From positions 2,534,501 to 2,598,500 of the forward strand of contig NZ_JACHIU010000001.1 in NCBI RefSeq assembly GCF_014207705.1: DNA of 64,000 nt. Reading direction: 5' to 3'. The position numbers and the translations under genes were made by a program. The notes under the pieces are model-generated. The model had not been told where the DNA came from, ran no database searches, and was given only the letters and a program-made list of their open reading frames with translations. The stretch comes from Sphaerisporangium rubeum (GTDB lineage Bacteria; Actinomycetota; Actinomycetes; Streptosporangiales; Streptosporangiaceae). Positions 25,461-34,375 of this stretch are shown piece by piece; position 1 is the first letter of the stretch, and every line of letters starts with the position of its first letter.

Positions 25461-26069
25461 GTGATTCCTCGGGAAACAGCTCCTTTCGGAGGCAGGCCCG
25501 CGCTGACGCTCGCGGTGGCGACGGCGATCACCGGCGGCTTCGTCGCCCTGGCCGCCCCCGCCACGGCCGACGCCGGCCATGTCCCTGGGCCCGCCGGCGC
25601 GCAGGTGACGCATGCCGGCACGCAGGCCACGCCGAGTGGTGACCATGCGGTGCGCGCCGTGTCGGCGCGCGGAGGCGATCCCCGCGGCGCCGACGACTGC
25701 CCGCCGGGTCCTCCCGGCCCGCCGGGGCCGCGTGGCCGTCTGGACGGCGTGAGCGGCGCCTACGCCACCCCGACGGGTGGGGTGACCGGCGAGTACCTCG
25801 CCGACGTGCAGGGCAACGGCACCACACTGATCCGCGACCCGTCGTCGATCACGCCGAACCTGCCGTGGCACGACATCTCCACGCTGACCGGCTATCCCGG
25901 CAGCGTGACCGGTGTCGCGCTGGCCGTCTCGCCGATCGCGCCGAACGTGCTGGACGTCACGGTGCGCTCCATCACCGGTGTGGTCGCGCAGACCTCCTGC
26001 ATACTCACCGTGAACCCGGCGTGGCCCACCAACTGCACCGCCTTCACTTCGATCACGCCGCCGCTGTAG
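25461..26069 (+). CDS. Secreted protein with short collagen-like segment, paralogue 2
   Basis: A 202-aa paralogue of the preceding gene. GTG at 25461 with GGGGGAA upstream gives M-IPRETAPFGG and a signal peptide ending APATADA. It shows the same architecture: variable linker, a Cys, a collagen-like GPPGPPGPRG segment, and the shared C-terminal domain (YATPTGGV, QGNGTTLIRDP, WHDISTLTGYPGSV, TVRSITGVVAQ, TPPL at the end). The two C-terminal domains are roughly 60 percent identical by eye. Separate promoters and terminators suggest each is its own transcription unit. The function is unknown; secretion and a surface or matrix role are inference. Confidence 0.75.
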   Translation: MIPRETAPFGGRPALTLAVATAITGGFVALAAPATADAGHVPGPAGAQVTHAGTQATPSGDHAVRAVSARGGDPRGADDCPPGPPGPPGPRGRLDGVSGAYATPTGGVTGEYLADVQGNGTTLIRDPSSITPNLPWHDISTLTGYPGSVTGVALAVSPIAPNVLDVTVRSITGVVAQTSCILTVNPAWPTNCTAFTSITPPL

Positions 26070-26090
26070 GCCGCCGCACCGCGCCACCGC

Positions 26091-26116
26091 GCCGCATCCG
26101 GGGATCCGGGTGCGGC
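26091..26116. terminator. Hairpin between convergent genes
   Basis: 11-bp stem with one G-T pair (GCCGCATCCGG with CCGGGTGCGGC) around a 4-base loop, between the end of collagen-like gene 2 and the end of the sepF-like gene; likely used by both strands. Confidence 0.75.
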
Positions 26117-26127
26117 ACGCGGGCTTG

Positions 26128-26424
26128 TCAGCCGTTGATGACCATGCCAGGCGGGACGAGCAGGAAGACCTTGTTGGCGATGCGGTCCATGTCGCCGCAC
26201 CGGCCGAAGACGAGACCCGCCGCGAAGTCCACCAAAGGCCGAGCGTCGTTGTCGGACATGCCGGTCAGGTCCATGACCACCGGCTGGCCCTTACGGTAGA
26301 AATGCCCGACGTACAGCACCTCGTTGTAGTCGCGGGGACGCAGGGTCCGCACCGTCGACATGTCCGGCGCCATGGGGGCGGTACGAGGTTCGCCGGGACC
26401 GCTGGGTTCGGGAGAGCGTGCCAC
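26128..26424 (-). CDS. SepF-like protein
   Basis: A 98-aa protein whose C-terminal 75 residues match the SepF fold that links FtsZ to the membrane: VRTLRPRDYNEV, KGQPVVMDLTGMSDNDARPLVDFAAGLVFG and NKVFLLVPPG. It lacks the N-terminal amphipathic membrane helix of true SepF and stands outside the dcw cluster, so it is likely one of the SepF-like paralogues (SflA/SflB type) that tune Z-ring placement in filamentous actinomycetes; this role is inference. The start codon is uncertain: GTG at 26424 was chosen, but ATG at 26373 or 26361 are possible. Confidence 0.82.
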   Translation of the reverse strand: MARSPEPSGPGEPRTAPMAPDMSTVRTLRPRDYNEVLYVGHFYRKGQPVVMDLTGMSDNDARPLVDFAAGLVFGRCGDMDRIANKVFLLVPPGMVING

Positions 26425-26487
26425 CCCGTGACCGTAACATCGGGTCCCGACATTTACCGGCATCCCGGCGAAACGCGTGTCATCGGC

Positions 26488-28746
26488 TCAGTGCGAGCCG
26501 GCGCCGACCGGGCTGAAGCCCTCCTCGTCGAGGATGTGGACGCGGGCCGAGGCGATGTCGAAGTACAGGCCGACCAGCTCCAGCCTGCCGGACAGCTCAC
26601 GGGCCGCGACCTCGGGGTAGGTGCGCAGGTTGTCGAGCTGCTGGGCCACGTTGACCCGGCACAGGTGGTCCAGCGGGCCCTCGCCGGCGTCCGACGGGGT
26701 GGCTCCGATGTACCGGGCCAGGGTGTGGTCGCCGTGCCGCAGCCACCGGTCCAGACCAGGCAGGCCCTCGGTCTTCACCCCCGCGCTGAGCACCGCGGCC
26801 ATCGCCCCGCACCCGGAGTGGCCGCACACGGTGATGGTGCGGATGTTCAGCGCGTTGGTGGCGTACTCGATGGCGGCCACCACCGAGTCGTCACCGAGGG
26901 CCGCGCCGTGCCGCGGCACGAAGTTGCCGACGTTGCGCACGGTGAACAGGTCGCCGGGCCCGCTCGCGGTGATCAGGTTCGGCACCACACGGGAGTCGGC
27001 GCACGTGATGAACAGGTGGGACGGATCCTGCGTGCGCGCCATGCGGGTGAGGAACGGCCGTACCAGCGGAGCCGTGCGCCGCTCGAAGTCGGCCGCGCCG
27101 GCCACCAGGTCGGGTACGGCGCCTGACTCGCCACCCTCCGGGGGGACCCACACGCCGGCGTGACGCACCGGCAGGCGGGACAGCGGCCCGCCGCGCCGGT
27201 ACGCACGCGGCAGCCACCACCGCTCCGGTGCCTGCGGCGGCGTCTTGGCCGCCGAGACGCGGGTGCCGCGGGCCGCCGAGGTGTACCACTCGGCGTGCAT
27301 CTCGTCGATGCTGACGGTGCCGCCGGCGCGTTCGTGCTCCAGCCGCCAGCCGTGCAGCGCCTCGAACGCCGCGTTGTCCATGAAATCGACGTTCAGCTCA
27401 AGGTCCACCGCCGCTCGCGCCGGGATGGCCCGGAGATTCTCGCTGAGCACCGGCACACCGACGAAGGTGAGCGACCCGGTCACCACGACGTGCCACCGGT
27501 CGTCCGGCTCCAGCCGCACGTGTACCGACACGCGGGTCAGGCGGCGCAACGCGAGCAGCGCGGCGAGACCGAGACCGATCAGCACCCCCTCCGCCAGGCC
27601 GACCAGTACGACCGCTCCCATGGTCAGCACGTACACCGGAAGCTCACCGTGGCCGTGCAGCCCCCGCATGGTGCCGAGGTTGACCATGCGGGCCCCGATG
27701 AACACCAGCAGCGCGGCCAGCGCCTCCATCGGGATCAGGGTGACCGTCCAGCTCAGGCCCGCCGCGAACAGCAGCACCCACAGGCCGTGCAACGTGGTCG
27801 ACCAGCGGCTCCGTGCACCGGCTCTGACGTTCGCCGTGGTGCGGACGATCACACCGGCCACCGGCAGCCCGCCGAGGCCGCCGGACACGATGTTGGCGAC
27901 CCCCTGGCCGGTGAGCTCCCGGTCCAGGTCGGCGCGCGGCCCGTCGTGCATGCGGTCGGCCGCCACCGAGCACAGCAGCGACTCCACACCGGCGAGCAGG
28001 GCCACCAGCAGCACGGCCCCCGCGATGCCGTGCCAGTCGCCTCGCGGCACCTCGGGGGTGACCCACGCGGCGAACCCCTCGGTGAGGTCGGCCCGCGCCA
28101 CGTCCCACCCGAGGAGCCCCGCGGCGAGCGACGCGGCGGCGAGCGCGGCGAGCGGCGCCGGCACGGCGTTCACGCGGGGCAGCCGCGGCCACAGCACCAG
28201 CAGGCCGATGGTCAAGACCCCCACCGCAACGGCGTGGCTGTGGTTGTTCACGAGCTGGTTCGGCAGCTCAAGAAGGTTCTCGACGGCCGAGCGCTGCGGT
28301 TTGCCGCCGAGCACGACGTGGAGCTGCGCCAAGGCGATGACGACGCCGACCCCGGCCAGCATGCCGTGCACGACGGCGGGGGAGACGGCGAGCGCGGTAC
28401 GCGCGACCTTCATCGCGCCGAGCACCAGCTGCAGCGCGCCGGCGGCCAAGGTGATCATGCAGGTGGCACGCCACCCGTACGTGCGGACCAGCTCGGCGAC
28501 CACCAGGGCCAGACCCGCCGCCGGCCCGCTGACCTGCACCACCGAGCCGCCGAGCGGCCCCGCGACCAGGCCGCCGACCACCGCGGCGACCAGGCCCGCG
28601 ACCAGCGGGGCCCCGGACGTCACGGCGATGCCGAGTGACAGGGGTACGGCGACCAGGAAGACGACAAGTGAGGCCGGCAGGTCGTGCCGGACCACCGCCA
28701 GGAGACTCTGCGTCCTCGTCCGGCTACGGTGCGTGTCGGCCATCAT
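26488..28746 (-). CDS. SulP-family anion transporter fused to beta-carbonic anhydrase
   Basis: A 752-aa membrane protein. Residues about 20-420 are a SulP transporter with ten or more hydrophobic segments; about 425-505 form a STAS domain; about 545-740 form a beta-class carbonic anhydrase with ITCADSRV (zinc Cys and the Asp-Arg pair) and VCGHSGCGAM (zinc His and Cys). The fusion suggests bicarbonate transport coupled to CO2/HCO3- interconversion at the inner membrane face. STAS region carries LNVDFMDNAAFEAL rather than a classical phosphorylation motif. Starts ATGATG; either Met may be used. Single-gene unit. Confidence 0.92.
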   Translation of the reverse strand: MMADTHRSRTRTQSLLAVVRHDLPASLVVFLVAVPLSLGIAVTSGAPLVAGLVAAVVGGLVAGPLGGSVVQVSGPAAGLALVVAELVRTYGWRATCMITLAAGALQLVLGAMKVARTALAVSPAVVHGMLAGVGVVIALAQLHVVLGGKPQRSAVENLLELPNQLVNNHSHAVAVGVLTIGLLVLWPRLPRVNAVPAPLAALAAASLAAGLLGWDVARADLTEGFAAWVTPEVPRGDWHGIAGAVLLVALLAGVESLLCSVAADRMHDGPRADLDRELTGQGVANIVSGGLGGLPVAGVIVRTTANVRAGARSRWSTTLHGLWVLLFAAGLSWTVTLIPMEALAALLVFIGARMVNLGTMRGLHGHGELPVYVLTMGAVVLVGLAEGVLIGLGLAALLALRRLTRVSVHVRLEPDDRWHVVVTGSLTFVGVPVLSENLRAIPARAAVDLELNVDFMDNAAFEALHGWRLEHERAGGTVSIDEMHAEWYTSAARGTRVSAAKTPPQAPERWWLPRAYRRGGPLSRLPVRHAGVWVPPEGGESGAVPDLVAGAADFERRTAPLVRPFLTRMARTQDPSHLFITCADSRVVPNLITASGPGDLFTVRNVGNFVPRHGAALGDDSVVAAIEYATNALNIRTITVCGHSGCGAMAAVLSAGVKTEGLPGLDRWLRHGDHTLARYIGATPSDAGEGPLDHLCRVNVAQQLDNLRTYPEVAARELSGRLELVGLYFDIASARVHILDEEGFSPVGAGSH

Positions 28747-28827
28747 GAGGCGACCCTACGACGCGGCCGCCGGTCGATTAAGGCTTTGGCCGACGCGTTT
28801 TGCCGAAGCCGGAGGAACGACTAGGGA

Positions 28828-30684
28828 TCAGCGGTAATAGTCGGGATATTCGGGGTCGCCGACACGGTGGTGCCCCCCGCGCGACGACGGGGTGGCACGG
28901 GACGGCTCGTCCGCGCCGTTGCCGTACAGCTCGGAGTACGACGGCCAGTCGGGGCTGTGCGGCGGACGCGGCCACGACCCGGAGGTGGTGCCGGGGGCGG
29001 CACCCTGCTGCCGGCCGTGGCTCTGGTCCTGACGCGGCTCAGGGGTCTCAGGACCCCGGCGCGCCGGGGCGGACGGCATGCCGAGCGAGGGGGTCGGCGC
29101 GCTGACCGTGGTGTCGGCGTCGTCGATGGTGGCCCAGCCCGGACGCACCTCGTAGGACGAGGCGGGCCCCGGGTAGGTGGTCTCGCCGGGGTAGGCGTCA
29201 CGCGCGGGGTAGGCGCCGCCGTCGTGGGACGGCATCTGGTAGTCGGCGGCCCGCCACGTCTCGTTGGAGCCGGACGCCGCGGGCTCAGGGCCGTCCAGGA
29301 TGTCGTACGACCCGGCCGCCGGATAGGCGGGCTGAGCCGGCCACGACTGGCGGGACGGGGGCTCGCCGCCGCGGCCTCTGCGCGGCCCTGCCGGGCCGTC
29401 CTGAGGCCTGTGCGAACCGTTCTGGCCCGGGGACGCGGCGAACGGGCCGGTGACACGGGTGACGTCCAGCGGGTCGCCGCTCACGGGGCCGGTGGCCAGC
29501 GGGTTCTTCGGCGAGATGCCGCGGTTGACCGCGCCGCTCGGGAAGGAACCGCTGGACAGTGGGTCCTCCTGCGGGGTGGCGGGCCGCGTGCCCTGCGGGT
29601 CGGCCTGGCCGCGGCCGAGGGCCGTGCGGCCGGTGTCGGCGGCCCGCGCCGCGGCGACACCGCGCGGCGGGGTGGCGCCTGCCGGGGTGCGGCGGGCCTC
29701 GGAACGCCGGGAGTCGCCGGAACGGGACGCGCCGCGTGCGGGCTCGGCCTCGCCGCGCCGCCGCGCCTTGGCGCGGCCGTCGGCCAGGCCGAGCGGGTCG
29801 GCGGGGTCGGGACGGGACGCGCGGCGGGTGCGGCCGGACGGCTGTGCCGGCGCGGCCGGCGAGTGCGGCGGTGACTGCGCGGAGCCGATGGCACCGAGCA
29901 GGTCGGCGGCCGAGGCCGCCGGAGGCTGCTGCGCCACAGGCGCGGGGAACGTCACCGTGTGCTCGGACGCGGACGACCCGGGCCGCTCCACCGGATCGGC
30001 GAGGCCACGGGCCGGCACGGGTGGCTGGTCGGCGAGACCGGAGGGACGGGACGGCGCGGGCTCGGCGCCGCCACGGCCCGGACGGGGCGACTTGTCGCCG
30101 CGCTGCCGGCTCGGCAACGGGGCCTGCACAGTGGTCGCCTCGGCGTCCACCTGCTCCTTCTTCTCCTTGGCCGCCGGTTTCACCGGTGCGGGAAAGTCGT
30201 CGGGGGAGCCGGTGGGCAGGTCCGGACGGCTGGCGGCCACGCGGGCCGCGATGGTGCCGCCGAAGGCGCCGTCGTCGGCGCGGACCCTGGTCCAGTAGTC
30301 GTCGTCGTAGTCGTCGGCGTCGCCCCACTCGTCGACACCGCGGCGGCCGCGTGCCGAATGGGACGCTTTGCCGCGCGGCGCGGAACGTCCGCCGGGACGG
30401 CCCGCGGGCCGTGGACCGGCTTTGCCGCCGCCGGGACGCAGTCGTGCGGTGGCGCGCTCAGGCTCCTGGAAGGCGTCGAAACCTTCGGGGAAACTCGCGA
30501 AGAACGTCTCCTCGGCAGGACGGCCCGGACGCTTGGCGTTGGGGTCCTCGGCCTGCTCGGCCATCTTCTTGAGTCGTTCGGGTGGAAGGTTGCTCTCCCG
30601 GCGGTTCATCGAACGCATGCCGATCGCCACGACCACCAGCACGAGCAGCACGACGGCAACGAGGCCGAAAATGACCGCGATCAT
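28828..30684 (-). CDS. Membrane-anchored protein with long disordered region
   Basis: A 618-aa protein: one N-terminal membrane helix (residues 2-22), then almost 600 residues rich in Pro, Gly, Ala, Arg, Asp and Ser without recognisable domain. An Asp/Tyr cluster (DADDYDDDYWTR near 120) and repeated TYPG/AYP and Tyr-rich pieces near the end (YSELYG, YPDYYR) are the only distinctive features. Not recognised. It follows the PEBP-family gene in the same direction after 183 bases. Confidence 0.75.
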   Translation of the reverse strand: MIAVIFGLVAVVLLVLVVVAIGMRSMNRRESNLPPERLKKMAEQAEDPNAKRPGRPAEETFFASFPEGFDAFQEPERATARLRPGGGKAGPRPAGRPGGRSAPRGKASHSARGRRGVDEWGDADDYDDDYWTRVRADDGAFGGTIAARVAASRPDLPTGSPDDFPAPVKPAAKEKKEQVDAEATTVQAPLPSRQRGDKSPRPGRGGAEPAPSRPSGLADQPPVPARGLADPVERPGSSASEHTVTFPAPVAQQPPAASAADLLGAIGSAQSPPHSPAAPAQPSGRTRRASRPDPADPLGLADGRAKARRRGEAEPARGASRSGDSRRSEARRTPAGATPPRGVAAARAADTGRTALGRGQADPQGTRPATPQEDPLSSGSFPSGAVNRGISPKNPLATGPVSGDPLDVTRVTGPFAASPGQNGSHRPQDGPAGPRRGRGGEPPSRQSWPAQPAYPAAGSYDILDGPEPAASGSNETWRAADYQMPSHDGGAYPARDAYPGETTYPGPASSYEVRPGWATIDDADTTVSAPTPSLGMPSAPARRGPETPEPRQDQSHGRQQGAAPGTTSGSWPRPPHSPDWPSYSELYGNGADEPSRATPSSRGGHHRVGDPEYPDYYR

Positions 30685-30867
30685 TGCACCACCCTCATGG
30701 CCATGGCCTGCCAGTGGCGCTGGTGAGGTCGCGCGGCCATCGACGCGACCCTCCCCCCCTGATCACCTGCGCTCCGAGATTGCATCAGATTCTGTCCGAC
30801 CACTATGACCGTTGTCACACCCTACGAGAAGATTTGGTATCCATCACCACGTGGCGTGTCCGGTGGC

Positions 30868-31461
30868 TCACTCGATGTGAGCCGCCGAGAGCCGTCCTCT
30901 GGCGATGGTGCTTGAGGCGATGCGCTCCATAGTGGGGCGGAGCTCGGCGCCTTCTTTCAGATCGAGCATGGAGTCGAGCGCGTAGACACTGAAACGATAG
31001 GTGTCGTCGCGGCGGCATGGGGGAAAGTAGCCCACCTTTCCCGCCGAGGTCTGCCCCTGGAACGCGCCGCGCGGCACACTGTCCTGCGCCAGTTCGGTCG
31101 TGCGGGGGTCGATGTTGAACAACACCCAGTGCACCTCGGCCGCTCCCTGCGGCCCGTAGGCGTCGACCACCAGGGCGATCGACTTGGTTTGCTTCTGCGG
31201 CACTCCCGACCACCGTAGCGGAGGGTTGCCTTCCTGTCCCGAGCAGGAGTAGTCGGCCGGCAGCGGCGCCTCGTCACGGAAGCGGGGGCTCGACACGCTC
31301 AACGTGTCGAGCGGGCGATCGGTGGGCGAGCCGACGCCGACGATGCCGCAGCCTGCCGACATGGTGGCGAGTACGGCGAACGCCGCCACCGCGGCGTTCG
31401 CGGCGGCGCGTCTCTCGCGTCCCGTCCGTCCAGCGAGCCCGGACTTTCTCCGCTGCCCCAT
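30868..31461 (-). CDS. PEBP-family (YbhB/YbcL) lipoprotein
   Basis: A 197-aa secreted protein of the phosphatidylethanolamine-binding/Raf-kinase-inhibitor-like family. The signal peptide ends in lipobox MSAGC (Cys near residue 38). The PEBP core shows PLPADYSCSGQEGNPPLRWSGVP, LVVDAYG, VHWVLFNIDP and the C-terminal YRFSVYALDSMLDL. Canonical bacterial PEBPs have D-P-D in the ligand pocket; here the motif reads VVDAYGP, so the pocket differs. The role in bacteria is unknown. Confidence 0.87.
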   Translation of the reverse strand: MGQRRKSGLAGRTGRERRAAANAAVAAFAVLATMSAGCGIVGVGSPTDRPLDTLSVSSPRFRDEAPLPADYSCSGQEGNPPLRWSGVPQKQTKSIALVVDAYGPQGAAEVHWVLFNIDPRTTELAQDSVPRGAFQGQTSAGKVGYFPPCRRDDTYRFSVYALDSMLDLKEGAELRPTMERIASSTIARGRLSAAHIE

Positions 31462-31842
31462 GCCCGCTGATGCTACGCGGATCTGACGGGTGCCCTGACC
31501 CCGTTGCCCGAATGAACCTGTACGGCACAGACCCGATTTCCGCGCGATCGCGGCACGTACCGGACGCCGCTCGCCGGCCCGTGGGCCCGCCGGCCACCGC
31601 TGCCACGGACCCCTCGCCGTGGCCCCCGTGCGCGCTCCGCCGCGCGGCCCGTCTCATCGCCGCAGCTCAGGCCATAGGTGGTGCGTTCCGCCTCACACGC
31701 GGGACGGGTGACCCGCCGGTCAGGCGGGCCACCCGTCATCGGTCGGCGCGTGTCCCCACCGGGCCCGCCGGCACCGGTCCCCGCCCCTCGCGGGGGACCG
31801 TATTACCGGCGGGTTACATCTTCGGAGGAGACCGGTGCCCGG
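31462..31842. other. Gap between PEBP gene and ABC exporter operon
   Basis: 381 bases with no supportable gene. It contains the upstream region of the leftward PEBP gene and a hairpin (31773-31797) downstream of the exporter operon. Confidence 0.5.
31773..31797 (-). terminator. Candidate terminator of DrrAB-type operon
   Basis: GGTCCCCGC pairs with GCGGGGGACC around CCCTC, with one bulged base, about 46 bases after the end of the permease gene. Confidence 0.55.
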
Positions 31843-32655
31843 TCAGCCGCGTGCGCGGAACGCGCGCAGCGACAGCGGAACGAAGATCAGCACGATGGCG
31901 AGGCCCCAGATCGCCGAGACGAGCACATGGCTCGCGACCGGGCCGCCGGTGAGCAGGCCGCGCACCCCGTCGGCCAGGTGGGTCACCGGGTTGACCTCGG
32001 TCCAGCGCTGCAGCCACTCGGGCAGCGTCTTGGTCGGCACGAAAGCGTTTGACGTGAAGGTGATCGGCATCATGATCGAGAACGCCATGATCTGGACCTT
32101 CTCGGGATCGGCCGCGACCAGGCCGATCAGCACCGACAGCCACGACATGGCCAGCGCGAACCCCAGCAGCAGCGCCAGCGCGCCGGCCACCCCGACCGGC
32201 CCCGTCTGCACCCGGAACCCGAGCACCGTGCCGAGACCGAGGAACAGCGCGAAAGCCCACACCTGCTTGAGCGTGTCCGCCACGATCCGCCCCGCCAGCG
32301 GCGCCGAGCGCGCGATCGGCAGACTGCGCAGCCGGTCGAACACCCCCTTGTTGATGTCCGTGCTCAGCCCGATCGCCGTGGTCAAGGTGGCGAACAGCAT
32401 GTTCTGCACCACCAGCCCCGGCAGCGAGAACTGGAGATAGTCGGTCGTCGACCCCGCGATGGCGCCGCCGAAGACGTACGTGAACAGCAGCAGGAACATG
32501 ATCGGCTGCACCGAGAGGTCGAGCAGCTCCATCGGGTTGTGCTTGATCTGCACCAGGCTCCGCCAGGCCAGCGTCATGGTGTGCCGGAACCCGGCGGCCG
32601 GGCCGACCCGGTTGTGGGACGTGTGCACCGCCGTCGTCCCGGTCAAAGTGGTCAC
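31843..32655 (-). CDS. ABC-2 type transporter permease (DrrB-like)
   Basis: A 270-aa integral membrane protein of the daunorubicin-resistance permease family: six hydrophobic segments, the N-terminal cytoplasmic stretch TMTLAWRSLVQIKHNPMEL, and the family motif GVFDRLRSLPIARSAPLAGRI between the second and third segments. With the ATPase encoded immediately upstream it forms an exporter. GTG start overlaps the ATPase stop (GTGA). Substrate unknown; export of a lipophilic compound or drug is inference. Confidence 0.92.
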   Translation of the reverse strand: MTTLTGTTAVHTSHNRVGPAAGFRHTMTLAWRSLVQIKHNPMELLDLSVQPIMFLLLFTYVFGGAIAGSTTDYLQFSLPGLVVQNMLFATLTTAIGLSTDINKGVFDRLRSLPIARSAPLAGRIVADTLKQVWAFALFLGLGTVLGFRVQTGPVGVAGALALLLGFALAMSWLSVLIGLVAADPEKVQIMAFSIMMPITFTSNAFVPTKTLPEWLQRWTEVNPVTHLADGVRGLLTGGPVASHVLVSAIWGLAIVLIFVPLSLRAFRARG

Positions 32656-33632
32656 GCCGGCACCTCCTGCTTCTCGGCGGGGAGCGACTCGTCGGCGGAG
32701 GGCTCGGCGCGGTGACCGGTGAGAGCGAGGAAGACCTCGTCGAGGCTCGACTTGCGCAGGCTCAGCTCGGCCGCGACCACACCGAGGTCGTCCAGGCGGC
32801 GGACGATGCGCGGGACCAGCGTGGGATCCATGATGTTGACGGTGGCCTGGCCCCCCGCGAGCTCGGGGGACGTGCCGAGGATCTCGGTGATGACGTCGCC
32901 GACCAGGCCGAGGTGGCCCTCGGCCAGCGGCCGCACCTGGAGCACCTGGGCCCCGGTGGTGGCCTTCAGCTCGTCGGAGGTGCCGGAGGCGATGACACGG
33001 CCGTGGTCGAAGACCACGATGTCGTCGGCCAGCTCGTCGGCCTCCTGGAGGTACTGCGTGGTGAGCAGCACCGTGACACCCTCGGCCATCAGGCCCCGCA
33101 CGACATCCCACAGCTCGGTGCGGCTGCGCGGGTCGAGCCCGGTGGTCGGCTCGTCGAGGAACAGCACCTGGGGCCGTCCCACCAGGCTCGCCGCGAGGTC
33201 GAGCCGGCGGCGCATGCCCCCGGAATAGGTCTTGGCGGCCCGGCTGGCCGCGCCGGTGAGGTCGAAGCGATCGAGCAACTCGGCGGCCCGGCGCCGGGAA
33301 TCCATGCGCGTCAGTCCCAGCAGGCGGCCGATCATGACAAGGTTCTCCACACCGGTCAGCGCCTCGTCGACCGCGGCGTACTGCCCCGTCAGGCCGATCA
33401 GGGAACGCACCTTGTGGGCCTCCTTGACCACGTCGAACCCGCCGACCGTGGCCCGGCCCTCGTCGGGCCTCAGCAACGTGGCGAGAATGCGCACCGCGGT
33501 CGTCTTCCCGGCGCCGTTGGGCCCGAGGACCCCGAGCAACCGGCCTTCGGGAACCCGCAGATCGATCCCGTCGAGCGCTCGCGTCTCGCCGTACCGTTTG
33601 ACCAGACCTTCCGCATGGACCGCGTATCGCAT
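32652..33632 (-). CDS. ABC transporter ATPase (DrrA-like)
   Basis: A 326-aa ATPase. Walker A LGPNGAGKTTAVR, the family motif GLTGQYAAVDEALTG, signature YSGGMRRRLDLAASL, Walker B VLFLDEPTTGLDPRSR and the glutamine switch LLTTQYLQEADEL are all typical of daunorubicin-resistance ATPases, as is the C-terminal regulatory domain of about 90 residues. ATG at 33632 was preferred since GAGGAG lies 9 bases before it; a TTG at 33641 would add three residues. No TetR regulator is adjacent. Confidence 0.93.
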   Translation of the reverse strand: MRYAVHAEGLVKRYGETRALDGIDLRVPEGRLLGVLGPNGAGKTTAVRILATLLRPDEGRATVGGFDVVKEAHKVRSLIGLTGQYAAVDEALTGVENLVMIGRLLGLTRMDSRRRAAELLDRFDLTGAASRAAKTYSGGMRRRLDLAASLVGRPQVLFLDEPTTGLDPRSRTELWDVVRGLMAEGVTVLLTTQYLQEADELADDIVVFDHGRVIASGTSDELKATTGAQVLQVRPLAEGHLGLVGDVITEILGTSPELAGGQATVNIMDPTLVPRIVRRLDDLGVVAAELSLRKSSLDEVFLALTGHRAEPSADESLPAEKQEVPA

Positions 33633-33859
33633 CTGTCTCAACTCCTCAACGAACAGTGGGGACGTCCAACCCGGCTCGCGGTCCGGGACCGACTGACCCC
33701 CAGTCTGTCCAACCCCACCGACAATTCCGGCTCCCCGGCGACGCCTTTTCGACCTGCCCTTGAATCCGCGGCCACGCGTCCCCCGAAGCGTCCTCCGCGG
33801 CGTCCCCGCGGCGGCGAACCGGGGCCACCGGCGCGGGCCGGTCTGGCTAGGCTGGAGGA

Positions 33860-34375
33860 GTGACAGCTCCCCTGCGCGACCCCGCCAACCGGGTGTCCCG
33901 CCGCGCCATCACACTCTGGCTGCTGCAGGCTCTGTTCGGGTTCCTGTTCCTCGTGGGTGCGTCCGCCTTGATCGCCTCCGTCTTCTCGGGGACCGACTGG
34001 GGCTGGGTGCCGCGATGGGCCGCCGACAACGCCTGGTGGCTGCCTGTGGTGGTCGGCGTCCTGACCCTGCCCTTCCTGATCAGCGAGCCGTTGTGGCGGT
34101 ACGCCGTCCACCGGTGGGAGCTGTCGGGGGACGTGGTGTACGCGCGCTCGGGATGGGTCAGCCGCGAGTGGGTCTTCGTCCCGGTGAGCCGCATCCAGAC
34201 GGTGGACAAGCAGCAGGGCTGGTTCGAGCGGCTCCTCGGCCTCGCGACCCTGGAGATCCGCACCGCCTCCTACGCCGGTTCCTCCTCCATCCAGGGCCTC
34301 GACGTCCAGGTCGCCTCCCGCCTCGCCGAGGACCTCGCCAACCGCGCTCACGAACTGAGGGACGACGCGACGTGA
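33860..34375 (+). CDS. Bacterial PH-domain membrane protein (YdbS-like)
   Basis: A 171-aa protein with two membrane helices (about 19-43 and 56-78) followed by a bacterial PH domain of the YdbS/DUF304 type: RYAVHRWELSGDVVYARSGWVSREWVFVPVSRIQTVD (in pieces) and GLATLEIRTA. The YdbS/YdbT pair in Bacillus protects against bacteriocins and stress, but here the role is unknown. Its stop overlaps the start of the larger partner gene (GTGA). Confidence 0.88.
   Translation: MTAPLRDPANRVSRRAITLWLLQALFGFLFLVGASALIASVFSGTDWGWVPRWAADNAWWLPVVVGVLTLPFLISEPLWRYAVHRWELSGDVVYARSGWVSREWVFVPVSRIQTVDKQQGWFERLLGLATLEIRTASYAGSSSIQGLDVQVASRLAEDLANRAHELRDDAT

Noticed and set aside
31473-31739. Minus-strand 88-residue frame between the PEBP gene and the exporter operon
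   Set aside because: No ribosome-binding site, Arg/Gly-rich composition and no similarity recognised.
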